NCBI GenBank assembly: GCA_003003725.1
Contig: PVWI01000037.1
Span: 1 to 32,271 of the forward strand
Reading direction: 5' to 3'
Source: a filamentous cyanobacterium Phorm 6
GTDB taxonomy: Bacteria > Cyanobacteriota > Cyanobacteriia > Cyanobacteriales > Microcoleaceae
DNA: 32,271 bases
The notes beneath the pieces are model-generated. The model searched no databases. It saw nothing but the letters and a program-made list of their open reading frames with translations, and was not told the DNA's origin. Shown in pieces: positions 15,204-23,440 of the stretch. How positions within the stretch are numbered: position 1 is the stretch's first letter; each line of letters opens with the position of its first letter. The translations under genes and the position numbers were made by a program.

Positions 15204-17015
15204 ATGTCACTAATTGTTCAGAAATACGGCGGCACCTCGGTTGGTACAGTCGATCGCATTTTGGAAGTAGCGCGACGAGTTGTCAAAACAGTACAGCTTG
15301 GAAACTCGTTAGTTGTCGTACTTTCAGCAATGGGGAAAACCACCGACGGTTTAGTGAAACTCGCCAAGGAAATTTCCGTAAATCCCAACAAACGCGAAAT
15401 GGATATGTTGCTCTCCACTGGGGAACAAGTCTCGATCGCACTTTTGAGCATGGCATTACAGGAAATGGGACAGCCCGCCATTTCCCTCACCGGCGCCCAA
15501 GTCGGCATCGTCACCGAAGCCGCCCACACCCGCGCCCGGATTTTGCGAATCGACCCGAACAGGCTCCAAACCCAGTTAAACAGCGGTAAAGTCGTCGTCG
15601 TCGCAGGTTTCCAAGGCATCGCCGATGCCGGAGAATTGGAAATTACCACCTTGGGGCGTGGCGGTTCCGACACCACAGCAGTCGCCCTCGCCGCAGCCTT
15701 GCGCGCCGACAGATGCGAAATTTATACCGACGTGCCCGGAATTCTGACTACAGATCCGCGCTTGGTTGCTGACGCGCAATTGATGGACGAAATCACCTGC
15801 GACGAAATGCTGGAATTGGCGAGTTTGGGCGCAAAAGTCCTGCACCCGCGCGCCGTAGAAATTGCCAAGAATTACGGTGTGCCGCTGGTGGTGCTTTCTA
15901 GCTGGAGTGACGCGCCCGGTACGCGGGTAGTGTCCCCCCCCCCTCCATCCGCCCGGCCTTTGGAGGGCTTGGAGCTCGCGAAAGCGGTGGATGCGGTGGA
16001 GTTTGATTTGGATCAGGCGGGGGTGTCGCTGTTGCGTTTGCCCGATCGTCCGGGAGTAGCAGCGCGGTTGTTTGGGGCGATCGCGCAGCAAAACCTCGAT
16101 GTAGACTTAATTATCCAGTCAATTCATGAAGGAAATACTAACGATATCGCCTTCACAGTCAGGCGAAATTCGCTGAATCAAGCTGTTGCGGTTGCAGATG
16201 CAATTGTCCCCGCCTTGGGTAAGAATTCTCGCCCAGAATTGGGGGAACCGGAAGTGAAAGTAGAAGAAAGACCCATAGCTAAAGTTAGCATTGCGGGTGC
16301 GGGAATGATCGGCCGTCCGAGGGTAGCGGCCCAGATGTTTAATACTTTGGCAGATGCGGGAATTAATATTCAGATGATTTCGACTTCCGAGGTGAAGGTT
16401 AGTTGTACGATCGATGCTGCGGAGTGCGATCGGGCAGTTGCCGAACTTTGCAAAGCCTTTGATGTCGCCAACTCCCCTGTCGGGCTGCATTCAGCGTCGC
16501 ATAAACCGCCCGCTGTGAGGGCTGTAGCCTTGGATCTCAATCAAGCGCGTCTGGCAATTCGCCAATTGCCCGATCGGCCCGGAGTAGCAGCAAAAATGTT
16601 CGGACTTTTAGCCGAAGAAAATATTAGCGTAGACACGATCATTCAATCGCAGCGGTGTCACAATATCGACGGCATATTAACGCGCGACATTGCATTTACC
16701 GTAGCACAAATTGACGCAGAAGCAGCTAAAACAGTCCTAGAAAAATCAGCATTTGAATTCGGCTGGGGCGAAGTAGCAGTCGATACAGAAATCGCCAAAG
16801 TTAGCGTTGTCGGTTCCGGGATGGTAGCGCATCCGGGAGTTGCAGCAAAGATGTTTGAAGCGCTTTCGCAGCACGAAATCAACATTCAAATGATTGCAAC
16901 TTCTGAGATTAAGATTAGCTGCGTTGTGGATGAGGCACAGGGTGTCACAGCTTTGAAGGCAATTCACGCGGCCTTTGAGCTTGCCGGGAGTGAAAAAGTC
17001 CAAGTTCCAGCGTAA
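15204..17015 (+). CDS. lysC: Aspartate kinase with duplicated ACT domains
   Basis: A 603-aa enzyme that phosphorylates aspartate, the first step toward lysine, threonine, methionine and isoleucine. The amino-acid kinase domain (about 1-250) starts with [10 protein letters not shown] and has ATP- and aspartate-site segments such as [12 protein letters not shown]. The regulatory half (about 265-600) is a double ACT pair: [22 protein letters not shown] and [22 protein letters not shown] head the two halves, and [29 protein letters not shown] head the second ACT of each. The length and four ACT units are typical of cyanobacterial aspartokinases, which are feedback inhibited by lysine and/or threonine. 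The linker at about 245-250 is encoded by a run of ten C (15934-15943). It stands alone, not in an amino-acid operon. Confidence 0.95.
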   Translation: MSLIVQKYGGTSVGTVDRILEVARRVVKTVQLGNSLVVVLSAMGKTTDGLVKLAKEISVNPNKREMDMLLSTGEQVSIALLSMALQEMGQPAISLTGAQVGIVTEAAHTRARILRIDPNRLQTQLNSGKVVVVAGFQGIADAGELEITTLGRGGSDTTAVALAAALRADRCEIYTDVPGILTTDPRLVADAQLMDEITCDEMLELASLGAKVLHPRAVEIAKNYGVPLVVLSSWSDAPGTRVVSPPPPSARPLEGLELAKAVDAVEFDLDQAGVSLLRLPDRPGVAARLFGAIAQQNLDVDLIIQSIHEGNTNDIAFTVRRNSLNQAVAVADAIVPALGKNSRPELGEPEVKVEERPIAKVSIAGAGMIGRPRVAAQMFNTLADAGINIQMISTSEVKVSCTIDAAECDRAVAELCKAFDVANSPVGLHSASHKPPAVRAVALDLNQARLAIRQLPDRPGVAAKMFGLLAEENISVDTIIQSQRCHNIDGILTRDIAFTVAQIDAEAAKTVLEKSAFEFGWGEVAVDTEIAKVSVVGSGMVAHPGVAAKMFEALSQHEINIQMIATSEIKISCVVDEAQGVTALKAIHAAFELAGSEKVQVPA

Positions 17016-17143
17016 TACTTGTTTGTAGTAGTAGTAGGGACACAGTGCGGTGTCCTTATTGCCTATTGCTGCCCTGTCATTATTGCAGATGATTAGGCTG
17101 TGTTAGGATCGAATTGGCGATCGGCTCAAAAGGATTGAATCTT

Positions 17144-17554
17144 ATGACTGTAGCGAAGGAACAGATTACTGATAGCAATAGCAACAGCGGTTTATCGAAT
17201 TTCCGAATCACTGTCGAACGTTTGATCGAGCTTTTAGATTTAGAAGAAGAGGATGAGTACGGAATTTTGAGACCGACTGAGTATGCTTTCAGGACAGCGA
17301 TGAAATTGATTGTAGAAGCTTATGATATTTTGGGTGATGATTTTCCTAAATCCTCCACTGGTACAGACGATCTAGGTAGTATCAGACTTGCTTGGGAAAA
17401 TAGAAAAGCCGATCGCAAAGTTAGGTTATTTTGCCCATCTAATGCCGAGGAGAAAACTTACGTTTATCATCAAAACAGTGAGGAATATGGCTCGGAAGAT
17501 ATTACTTCAGCAGTAACCTTAGTTTATTGGCTAGAGTGGTTTAACAAGCTATGA
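17144..17554 (+). CDS. Hypothetical protein A (first copy of a duplicated pair)
   Basis: A 136-aa acidic, soluble protein of unknown function, starting at ATG 17144 with AAAAGGA upstream. The frame is open to 17114, but the second copy supports the inner ATG. Features include an acidic helix (ERLIELLDLEEEDEYG), LRPTEYAFRTAMKL, a Gly-Thr-Asp-Asp turn, and the ending LVYWLEWFNK. No signal peptide or membrane helix. Its stop overlaps the next gene's ATG (ATGA), so the two are translationally coupled. Its homologue A' (17955-18362) is nearly identical over the first 60 residues and much more different after. The pair layout resembles toxin-antitoxin or effector-immunity cassettes, but no known domain supports that. 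Confidence 0.7.
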   Translation: MTVAKEQITDSNSNSGLSNFRITVERLIELLDLEEEDEYGILRPTEYAFRTAMKLIVEAYDILGDDFPKSSTGTDDLGSIRLAWENRKADRKVRLFCPSNAEEKTYVYHQNSEEYGSEDITSAVTLVYWLEWFNKL

Positions 17555-17958
17555 CAGATAAATCTTCTCCGAGTGAATTAGAGTTGGAGCCTTTGAATGA
17601 AACTGCTATTGTTTATAGAGCTTTACTTCGCCGACAATGGATGGATGAAACAAGCGATCTAGTTTTACTCTTCGCTTATTTACTTAGAGCAAATGAACCA
17701 GGTTTGTCGGTGACAATTGCCAGTGTTCGTTCGCCCGAACAATGTGCAGCAAAATTTAAAAAATGTTACGGAGTTGCTAGTATTCAAGTAGGACAAATTC
17801 GTGAATTAGGTTTAGATGCAGTACCTGATTCAGCATCCCACGCTCAGATTGTCGGTTTACCTTATGTGACAGACGACCGAGACAGAGCTGAAAGATTAGC
17901 CGATTTATTAGCAGAGCAATCTCAAATTATATGGAAACCAAGGGATTTAATCTTATGA
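17551..17958 (+). CDS. Hypothetical protein B, coupled to A and A'
   Basis: A 135-aa soluble protein that I cannot place in a family. It begins by ATGA overlap with gene A and ends by ATGA overlap with gene A'. The N-terminal 20 residues are Ser/Glu-rich. A helical stretch (RALLRRQWMDETSDLVLLFAYLLRAN) and an alternating strand/helix part (LSVTIASVRSPEQCAAKF, then IRELGLDAVPDSASHAQIVGLP, then AERLADLLAEQSQIIW) follow. The tight coupling implies fixed stoichiometry with A. A truncated second copy follows A'. Coding is likely because the overlaps and duplication are conserved. Confidence 0.65.
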   Translation: MTDKSSPSELELEPLNETAIVYRALLRRQWMDETSDLVLLFAYLLRANEPGLSVTIASVRSPEQCAAKFKKCYGVASIQVGQIRELGLDAVPDSASHAQIVGLPYVTDDRDRAERLADLLAEQSQIIWKPRDLIL

Positions 17959-18362
17959 CTGTAGCGAAGGAACAGATTACTGATAGCAGCAATAGCGGTT
18001 TATCTAATTTTCGCATTACCATCGAACGTTTGATCGAACTTTTAGATTTAGAAGAAGAGGATGAGTACGGGATTTTGAGACCGACTGAATATGCTTTCAG
18101 GACAGCGATGAAATTGGTTGTTGAGGCTTATGATAGCATGGGAAACAGTTTTCCAAAATGCTCTACTGGTACTGATGACCGAGGCAGTATTACACTAGAT
18201 TGGACAAGCTTAGAACCAGAGCGTACAGTCCGCCTATTTTGTCCCTTCAGTGCAGAGCAACCAGTTGATATCTATCACCATGCAAAGAATGAAAATGTGG
18301 TCGAAGATATCGTTTCATCATCAACATTAGTTTACTGGTTGGAGTGGTTTAACAAAAGATGA
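17955..18362 (+). CDS. Hypothetical protein A' (second copy)
   Basis: A 135-aa paralogue of A, starting at ATG 17955 with AAGGGA upstream; its ribosome site and first codons closely copy those of A. Residues 1-60 differ from A at only about four positions. From residue 61 on (after VEAYD) differences are frequent, though VRLFCP and LVYWLEWFNK are kept. This unequal divergence suggests either gene conversion of the 5' half or selection on the 3' half. It overlaps the stop of B by ATGA and its own stop overlaps the ATG of the B' remnant. Confidence 0.7.
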   Translation: MTVAKEQITDSSNSGLSNFRITIERLIELLDLEEEDEYGILRPTEYAFRTAMKLVVEAYDSMGNSFPKCSTGTDDRGSITLDWTSLEPERTVRLFCPFSAEQPVDIYHHAKNENVVEDIVSSSTLVYWLEWFNKR

Positions 18363-18478
18363 TAGAACAATCTTCAGGGAGTGCGTCAGAGTCGGAAAAT
18401 TTACCTTATAATACTATAGCAGCATCTACTCAACACCCAGTTTCTCAATTAATTCATTCCACTTTATCTTGTGAATAG
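18359..18478 (+). pseudogene. Truncated second copy of B (B')
   Basis: A 39-codon frame begins by ATGA overlap with A', exactly as B does with A. Its first 20 or so residues (MIEQSSGSASESENLPYNTI) parallel the N terminus of B (SS, S-E, L, N-T-I pattern). Homology stops near 18419, seven bases before the restriction gene's stop codon at 18426, and the frame then runs antisense into that gene. This is best read as B' cut by arrival of the restriction-modification pair. Confidence 0.55.
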
Positions 18479-19529
18479 GCTGCAATTCTGTATCAATACT
18501 GACCAGATTAGAGTAATTATTCACAAAAATTTCTAAGGAAATCAATCTTAAGTAATATTGAATCGTAGGAATTACTCCATTAATTATTATTTGACAGCCA
18601 TGCTCTTCTCTAACTTGAGATATTATGTTATTTATTTCCTGAACTTCAGAAATTTTAATATTCTTACACGAAAGTATATAGTATCTTTTGGGATTAAACC
18701 TGATAATTTTTTCATAAGCTATTCGCACAATTGTTAAGTCAATTTCCCGATCAAGCTTTACTTCAATAGCTTCACTGATTTGCCCTTGTTCGTCAAATAC
18801 TTCTATGTCGCCTGAACTTCTTGAAGTCAAGTCAGATGCTGTGTGACTGCCTAAAGGTGCTAAAGTACACTTTTCATATCTTTTCACTTCATCCAAGAGA
18901 GACTTGTACGTTGCATAGATAGCCAGAACCGGCAACTTTGAGCCACCGCGAACTTGATATTTAGTAGAAAAATGCTCCTCCAGACAAGAAACTATACTCA
19001 GTATGTTCAGAGTGTCAGGATTAACTAATTTGGCTACGTTTACAATATTTTTAGCTTTTACTTCAATAACTTTATTCAATATCAACCGCAGCACATTATC
19101 TGCCTGTTCAGGTCTGCTTTGAACATAATCAATTATATTTAAAAATGCTTCTTTTACTTGCTGGTTCCTGATTTTACCCTTGTAATCTAAATTGTACGGG
19201 TACGGTTGTTCTAAAGACCTGGTGAGCCAACCGCTTTCAGCCATAGATGGAAGTCCCAGTTCTTTTAAAGTAGGTGTAATATATAAAGTGTCAATATTTC
19301 TTCCCGAAAAACCACCCGGTATACTACTCTGATGTTTTCTGATGTCCTGTTCAGGGGATAAAGACTTGTAAGTTAGAAGAGTGACCAAGACGGTGTAGAC
19401 TGCCTTCTGTTGGTATGCTTGTTCACCAATCAGTAAAATATATTTAAGGCATTGTTGAGGAATATCCTTGATATCAGCAATTGAAAAGGACAAGCTGTAT
19501 ATATTCTTCAGTTTTTGTTTGTGGTTCAT
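18426..19529 (-). CDS. Type II restriction endonuclease (PD-(D/E)XK candidate)
   Basis: A 367-aa protein from ATG 19529 (a GTG at 19538 adds three residues). Its start overlaps the end of the methyltransferase gene by 56 bp. The C-terminal half has a plausible nuclease core: GDIEVF followed 15 residues later by E-V-K (EAIEVKLD), the D...ExK pattern, then a helix. The N-terminal half has SSIPGGFSGRNIDT and MAESGWLTRSLEQPYPY, which recall restriction enzymes of the SacI-type group, a weak impression only. The context with a cytosine-5 methyltransferase makes the role as partner endonuclease strong. The target sequence is unknown. The gene is AT-rich and lacks the HIP1 sites common in its neighbours, suggesting transfer. 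Confidence 0.78.
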   Translation of the reverse strand: MNHKQKLKNIYSLSFSIADIKDIPQQCLKYILLIGEQAYQQKAVYTVLVTLLTYKSLSPEQDIRKHQSSIPGGFSGRNIDTLYITPTLKELGLPSMAESGWLTRSLEQPYPYNLDYKGKIRNQQVKEAFLNIIDYVQSRPEQADNVLRLILNKVIEVKAKNIVNVAKLVNPDTLNILSIVSCLEEHFSTKYQVRGGSKLPVLAIYATYKSLLDEVKRYEKCTLAPLGSHTASDLTSRSSGDIEVFDEQGQISEAIEVKLDREIDLTIVRIAYEKIIRFNPKRYYILSCKNIKISEVQEINNIISQVREEHGCQIIINGVIPTIQYYLRLISLEIFVNNYSNLVSIDTELQPIHKIKWNELIEKLGVE

Positions 19530-20511
19530 TTGTTTCACTTGACAATAAATTTTGACTTAATATTTCTTTCGCGATCGCCTCCACCACGGGCACGCAAACC
19601 GAATTCCCAATTTGCTTGTAACTTTCCCCCGCACTCGGATAACTCTTAAAATCTTCAGGAAAACCCATAAGGCGGTAACATTCCTTCAGCGTCAACTTTC
19701 GCACCATATCTTGCTCAGGAAAATAGATAAAAAACCTACCCGATGTTTCTTGCGAAGGAATAGTCGGATGCACGCCATCCACCGAATAAATGCGATTAGG
19801 CTGTCTGTGCACCCTCGACAAATGTTCTGTATTCGGCCTCACCCCAGTTTTCCAAGTACCTTTATTTCTGTATCCTACAAACAAAAGTCCCGAATCTTGC
19901 TTTCTCGGAGACTCAATTAAAGTATACTCTGATTTGTCCAATATTTCAAAATCCCCTGTCTCGTCTAGAAATTCCCTGAGTTTGGGAGGAAACTTGCTTT
20001 TTAGGAATGAAAAATTGAAGGGTTTACCTTTAGTTGCAATAATAAATATTCTTTCGCGGTGTTGAGGAAGTCCAAAGTCTTTAGCATTCAGCATTTTGTA
20101 ATTCACGCTATAGCCCAAATCTTCAAGGCTGGCGATAATTACTTTTAAGGTATTTCCCTTGTCGTGATGGATTAAGTGCTTGACATTTTCCAGGACAACT
20201 ACTTGAGGTTGTTTTACTTTAATGATTTTACAAATCTCAAAAAATAGCGTGCCTCTAGTATCTTCAAAGCCGAGCTTTTTGCCGCAGATACTAAAAGGTT
20301 GGCACGGAAAACCGGCGACTAAAACATCAAAATCTACTAATTCGGCAGGATTAATGTTACTGATGTCTGCAAAAGGCACTTCGCCGAAATTGTCTGTGTA
20401 AACTTCTCGGCATTTACTATTGATTTCGCAGGAAAAAACGCATTCAAAGCCCTGTTTCTCAAAACCTTGTCTGAAACCTCCTATTCCCGAAAACAAATCT
20501 ATAAATTTCAT
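19474..20511 (-). CDS. DNA (cytosine-5) methyltransferase of a type II RM system
   Basis: A 345-aa enzyme that transfers methyl from S-adenosylmethionine to C5 of cytosine in a specific sequence. Ordered motifs: I DLFSGIGGFRQGF (SAM), IV GFPCQPFS with catalytic Cys70, VI LENVKHL, VIII QHRERIFI, and X at the C terminus (YKQIGNSVCVPVVEAIAKEI). The target recognition region between VIII and IX contains RVHRQPNRIYSVDGVHPTIPSQETSGRFF. It protects the host DNA from the adjoining endonuclease, which overlaps its 3' end. The upstream methyltransferase order is the usual safe arrangement. One HIP1 site occurs near 19570. Its specificity cannot be read by eye. Confidence 0.93.
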   Translation of the reverse strand: MKFIDLFSGIGGFRQGFEKQGFECVFSCEINSKCREVYTDNFGEVPFADISNINPAELVDFDVLVAGFPCQPFSICGKKLGFEDTRGTLFFEICKIIKVKQPQVVVLENVKHLIHHDKGNTLKVIIASLEDLGYSVNYKMLNAKDFGLPQHRERIFIIATKGKPFNFSFLKSKFPPKLREFLDETGDFEILDKSEYTLIESPRKQDSGLLFVGYRNKGTWKTGVRPNTEHLSRVHRQPNRIYSVDGVHPTIPSQETSGRFFIYFPEQDMVRKLTLKECYRLMGFPEDFKSYPSAGESYKQIGNSVCVPVVEAIAKEILSQNLLSSETNEPQTKTEEYIQLVLFNC

Positions 20512-20770
20512 CTATAATTTAATGCTAAATCTTGCTAAAGCTAATAATAACAGATTTTGTTTCTCTTTCTTCTTTCACTCTGCGTTCTCTGCGTTCTCTG
20601 CGGTTAATTATACAAATTTAAACAAAAACCAGGCGACGGACAGGAAATTGCCGTGTCTGCAGATATCATCTAGAATGTCGATCGCCCAAAATTCCCAAAC
20701 TTGTCCCACAGCCCACTAAACTAGGAATAGCAAAAAAAATATAGCTACTGTTTACTTCCTTTCACCAACC

Positions 20771-21154
20771 ATGAGTCAAACCTTGGAAAACCTCACCGCC
20801 ATCGATGACAACCTCTCCAAACGCCACATCGACCTCGATCCGGGTGGCTACTTCATCATCTATCTCGATCGCGAAACCAGCCTAATTTGCGCCAAACACT
20901 TCACCAACATCATCGACGATCGCGGCCTCGCTGTCGATCCCGAAACCGGTAAACCCATCCCCGCCCGCGGCAAGGTAGAACGCACTGAAGTCACACTTTT
21001 TAGCGGCAGAACCGCCAAAGAACTTTGCGTTAAAATCCTAGAAGAAACCCGCCCCAGCCCGGTGACGATGTTCGATCACGCGGCTTATCTGGGACGGGAA
21101 TTTGTACGGGCAGAACTTGCATTGTTGAGCGATCGAGAATACGTTCAAGATTAG
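20771..21154 (+). CDS. DUF4346-type cyanobacterial protein
   Basis: A 127-aa soluble protein resembling the DUF4346 family of short cyanobacterial proteins. Visible family-like parts are DPGGYFIIYLDRETSLICAKHF near the start, RTAKELCVKILEE in the middle, and DHAAYLGREFVRAELAL near the end. No enzymatic role is known to me. The start at 20771 is the first ATG, following a 250-bp noncoding gap after the methyltransferase start. HIP1-derived GATCG codons are frequent, unlike in the restriction genes next door, so this marks the return to native sequence. Confidence 0.75.
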   Translation: MSQTLENLTAIDDNLSKRHIDLDPGGYFIIYLDRETSLICAKHFTNIIDDRGLAVDPETGKPIPARGKVERTEVTLFSGRTAKELCVKILEETRPSPVTMFDHAAYLGREFVRAELALLSDREYVQD

Positions 21155-21213
21155 TCAATCCGCGCCCGATTTTATTGACAAAAAGGCAAGTTATTGCATC
21201 TGACAGCAACCGA

Positions 21214-21939
21214 TCACGAAAAACCTTGATACCAGAAATAAGTCACCATCGGAATCACTGTCGCCAACACCAACAGCACAACCACAACAACTGTGGCATT
21301 ACCTTGGTCTGTTTCTTCAGCTTTTTTAAACGTGCCTTCAACTTGAATGTTGTCAACAACTTCAGGCGCGCCCGGATCGGGTTCGCCCGACATCACAGTC
21401 GCAATCCGCGAACCGGCTGCGGTAAATGCCTCGTTGTATTTATTGCCTTCCCGCAGCGGCACTTGCACGGTTTCCTCAGCTACACTCTGGGCAATTTCAT
21501 CGGCTAGCAGGGACTTTGCCCCTTCTCCGGTGCGAATTGTGGCGCTGTTGGTAACAGTGTCTAGAACGAGTAAAATTTGATTAGTCTGGTCTTCTTTGGC
21601 GGGAAACCACTGTTCAAACAGTTGGTCGGTGAAAGTGGCAACTGTTTCGCCGTAGTCTAAGCGGTGGATGGTGACAAACCGGACTTGTTTTCCTGTTTGC
21701 TGTTCCAGGTTGTCGAGTTCGGTGGTGATGCTGCTTTCGCTGCTGCGGCTGAGCACGTCGCCTTTGTCAAACACCCAAGTTCGATCGCCCGCCGACAACA
21801 GGGGAAACTCGTATACGCCCGTCGCCAATGCTGGCAATACCGCTATCTGTGATGCGATCAGGGCGATCGCGATCGCCGCCGCCAAGGGTTGGAGATATTT
21901 TCTCCAGTTAAATAATTGCTTCAGGAGGAGTCTAGTCAT
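21214..21939 (-). CDS. psb32: Photosystem II repair protein Psb32 (TPM domain)
   Basis: A 241-aa protein with an N-terminal signal/anchor (hydrophobic to about residue 40, ending ALATG). A TPM (TLP18.3/Psb32/MOLO-1) domain (about 50-185) follows, with DKGDVLSRSSESSITTELDNLEQQTGKQVRFVTIHRLDYGE and NQILLVLDTVTNSATIRTGEGAK. A C-terminal helix (about 217-237) follows a linker. It is predicted to sit on the thylakoid lumen side. Psb32/TLP18.3 proteins help photosystem II repair under strong light. It is divergent from the 76-aa gene at 22072; the gene's 3' end faces the DUF4346 gene. Confidence 0.88.
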   Translation of the reverse strand: MTRLLLKQLFNWRKYLQPLAAAIAIALIASQIAVLPALATGVYEFPLLSAGDRTWVFDKGDVLSRSSESSITTELDNLEQQTGKQVRFVTIHRLDYGETVATFTDQLFEQWFPAKEDQTNQILLVLDTVTNSATIRTGEGAKSLLADEIAQSVAEETVQVPLREGNKYNEAFTAAGSRIATVMSGEPDPGAPEVVDNIQVEGTFKKAEETDQGNATVVVVVLLVLATVIPMVTYFWYQGFS

Positions 21940-22071
21940 GAGGTTAACCGTAAAACTGACTTTTCCCCAAAAATACTATAGAAACCAGCGTAAAATTCAA
22001 TTTATGCACAGCAATATTTAAAATTAAGCCGCCAGTCGAACTTCTCGCCCGATAATTTTAGGATTTTAACT

Positions 22072-22302
22072 ATGGAACCAGCAGACAGTTATAAAGGTTG
22101 GATTATGCAATCCCAGAAAGTATTCTACGTCGAAGTTTGGGATAGCCGGGGCAACCGCCACGTCGCCGTCCAAAATGCCAAGACTGAGGAGGAAGCTTTG
22201 GAATTGGCCAAAAAGTGGATTGACAAGTACGAGTCAAAACCCGGAAGAATGCCGATCGACGTACCGCATCCTTTCGGAGATATGATCGATATGCCTTTTT
22301 GA
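22072..22302 (+). CDS. Small hypothetical protein
   Basis: A 76-aa soluble protein, or 65 aa if the ATG at 22105 (MQSQKVFYVEVWD) is used, which I think about equally likely. It shows a beta-beta-helix layout (KVFYVEVWDSRGNRHVAV, then TEEEALELAKKWIDKYE) and a Pro-rich C-terminal tail with DVPHPFGDMIDMPF. Function unknown; I do not recognise a named family. A heptamer repeat tract begins right after its stop codon. Confidence 0.6.
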   Translation: MEPADSYKGWIMQSQKVFYVEVWDSRGNRHVAVQNAKTEEEALELAKKWIDKYESKPGRMPIDVPHPFGDMIDMPF

Positions 22303-22306
22303 AGTC

Positions 22307-22432
22307 ATTAGTCATTAGTCATTAGTCATTAGTCATTAGTCAGCAGTCAGCAGTCAGCAGTCAACAGTCAACAGCTAACAGTCAACAGCTAACAGTCAAC
22401 AGTCAACAGTCAACAGTTAACGGTCAACAATT
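22307..22432. repeat. Heptamer tandem repeat (STRR) tract
   Basis: GTCATTA units pass into GTCAGCA, then GTCAACA/GCTAACA units, all 7 bp. This is the short tandemly repeated repetitive sequence class known from filamentous cyanobacteria. It fills the gap between the small gene and the FMN reductase. Confidence 0.95.
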
Positions 22433-22451
22433 CCCAAAAGCCAGCGTTCTA

Positions 22452-22997
22452 CTAAGAAATTCCTCGCAATTTCCGCGTATTTTCTACCAAACTTTTCGCA
22501 AATTCATCGAACCTTTCAGACAATTTTTCATCCAACAATTTGCCATCAGGACTAAAAGCTTTCCAAGCTTGTCCGATCGCAATTTGTTCGGGAATTACCC
22601 AAGCGTGCACCCATCTCAAAATAGTTCGCAAATCGTTAAGCGCGTTGCTGTTAACTTGCCCTCCCAAAACGCTAATCGCACCCGCAACTTTGCCGTCCAA
22701 ATGCTCGAAAGTGAGTAAATCGAGGGCATTCTTGAGAGCACCGCTGACGCTACCGTGATACTCCGGCGTTGCCAAAATCAAAGCGTCGGCTTGCTTTACC
22801 GCATTCCGCAGCTTTTCCACATCGGGGTAATCGGAATAATCATTCTCACCGTCGCAGAAGGGCAGATCGATCGATCGCAAATCTAATATTTCAACTTCGG
22901 CGCCGAGGGCTTGCGCCCGTTGTGCTGCCACCTTCAACGCTAACTGGCTGTAAGATCCAGCCCGCAAACTCCCACCAATGCCGACAATCTTCACCAT
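22452..22997 (-). CDS. NAD(P)H-dependent FMN reductase
   Basis: A 181-aa flavodoxin-fold protein of the FMN_red family. Characteristic segments are VGIGGSLRAGSYSQLAL (FMN phosphate loop), LPFCDGENDY, and ATPEYHGSVSGALKNALDLL (the PEY-HGS-LKN-LD signature around the flavin). It reduces FMN, and in some relatives quinones, azo compounds or chromate, with NAD(P)H; the actual substrate is not clear. Length and ATG start are normal. It stands alone between a heptamer tract and a pair of hairpin repeats. Confidence 0.9.
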   Translation of the reverse strand: MVKIVGIGGSLRAGSYSQLALKVAAQRAQALGAEVEILDLRSIDLPFCDGENDYSDYPDVEKLRNAVKQADALILATPEYHGSVSGALKNALDLLTFEHLDGKVAGAISVLGGQVNSNALNDLRTILRWVHAWVIPEQIAIGQAWKAFSPDGKLLDEKLSERFDEFAKSLVENTRKLRGIS

Positions 22998-23100
22998 AAA
23001 ACTTTAAAATCCGGTAAGACGTACTCATTACGACTATGATTAAGATAGCAAGTTCGATCGGCAAATGTCAATCGATTTGAGATTTGAGATTTGAGATTTA

Positions 23101-23290
23101 TAGACGTAGCCGAGAAACCGGGTTTTTTGAGCAAAATTCTTGATTAAAGCTACAGATTTGGGAAAAAACCCGGTTTCTGAGTCGCAGTGCGTAAGTTGAG
23201 TAGACGTGGCCGAGAAACCGGGTTTTTTGAGCAAAATCCTGGGTTAGAGCCCACAGATTGGGTAAAAAACCCGGTTTCTGAGTCGCAGCG
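23101..23290. repeat. Two tandem 100-bp units with GAAACCGGGTTTTTT hairpins
   Basis: Units start at 23101 (TAGACGTAGCC) and 23201 (TAGACGTGGCC). Each has GAGAAACCGGGTTTTTTGAG on the left and AAAAAACCCGGTTTCTGAGT on the right, forming a long hairpin. They differ mainly in the loops. Related arms appear near 14474 and 29712. They sit between the FMN reductase and ftsH promoters. Confidence 0.9.
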
Positions 23291-23440
23291 GGTTCAACAA
23301 CCAGCCATCTCGATCGGCCTCTTTGAGATGCAGGCGAGAGATAAACCCATTCAACACCCGCCCTGTTGTTAAAATAAACAAACATAGCAAACCAAAAGCG
23401 GTCAATCTTGGCAGTCTTCCACCTTGGGCAAAAAAGCAAT

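Noticed and set aside
17144-17958. Calling A-B a toxin-antitoxin system
   Set aside because: No known toxin or antitoxin fold is visible in either protein; the layout alone is not enough.
18426-19529. Naming the endonuclease as SacI-type with target GAGCTC
   Set aside because: Only a weak resemblance by memory; the recognition sequence cannot be read from the protein.
22307-22432. Coding or CRISPR-like function for the heptamer tracts (also 25369-25431, 32196-32271)
   Set aside because: Pure 7-bp repeats in gaps, a known class in filamentous cyanobacteria, with no spacers and no coding signal.
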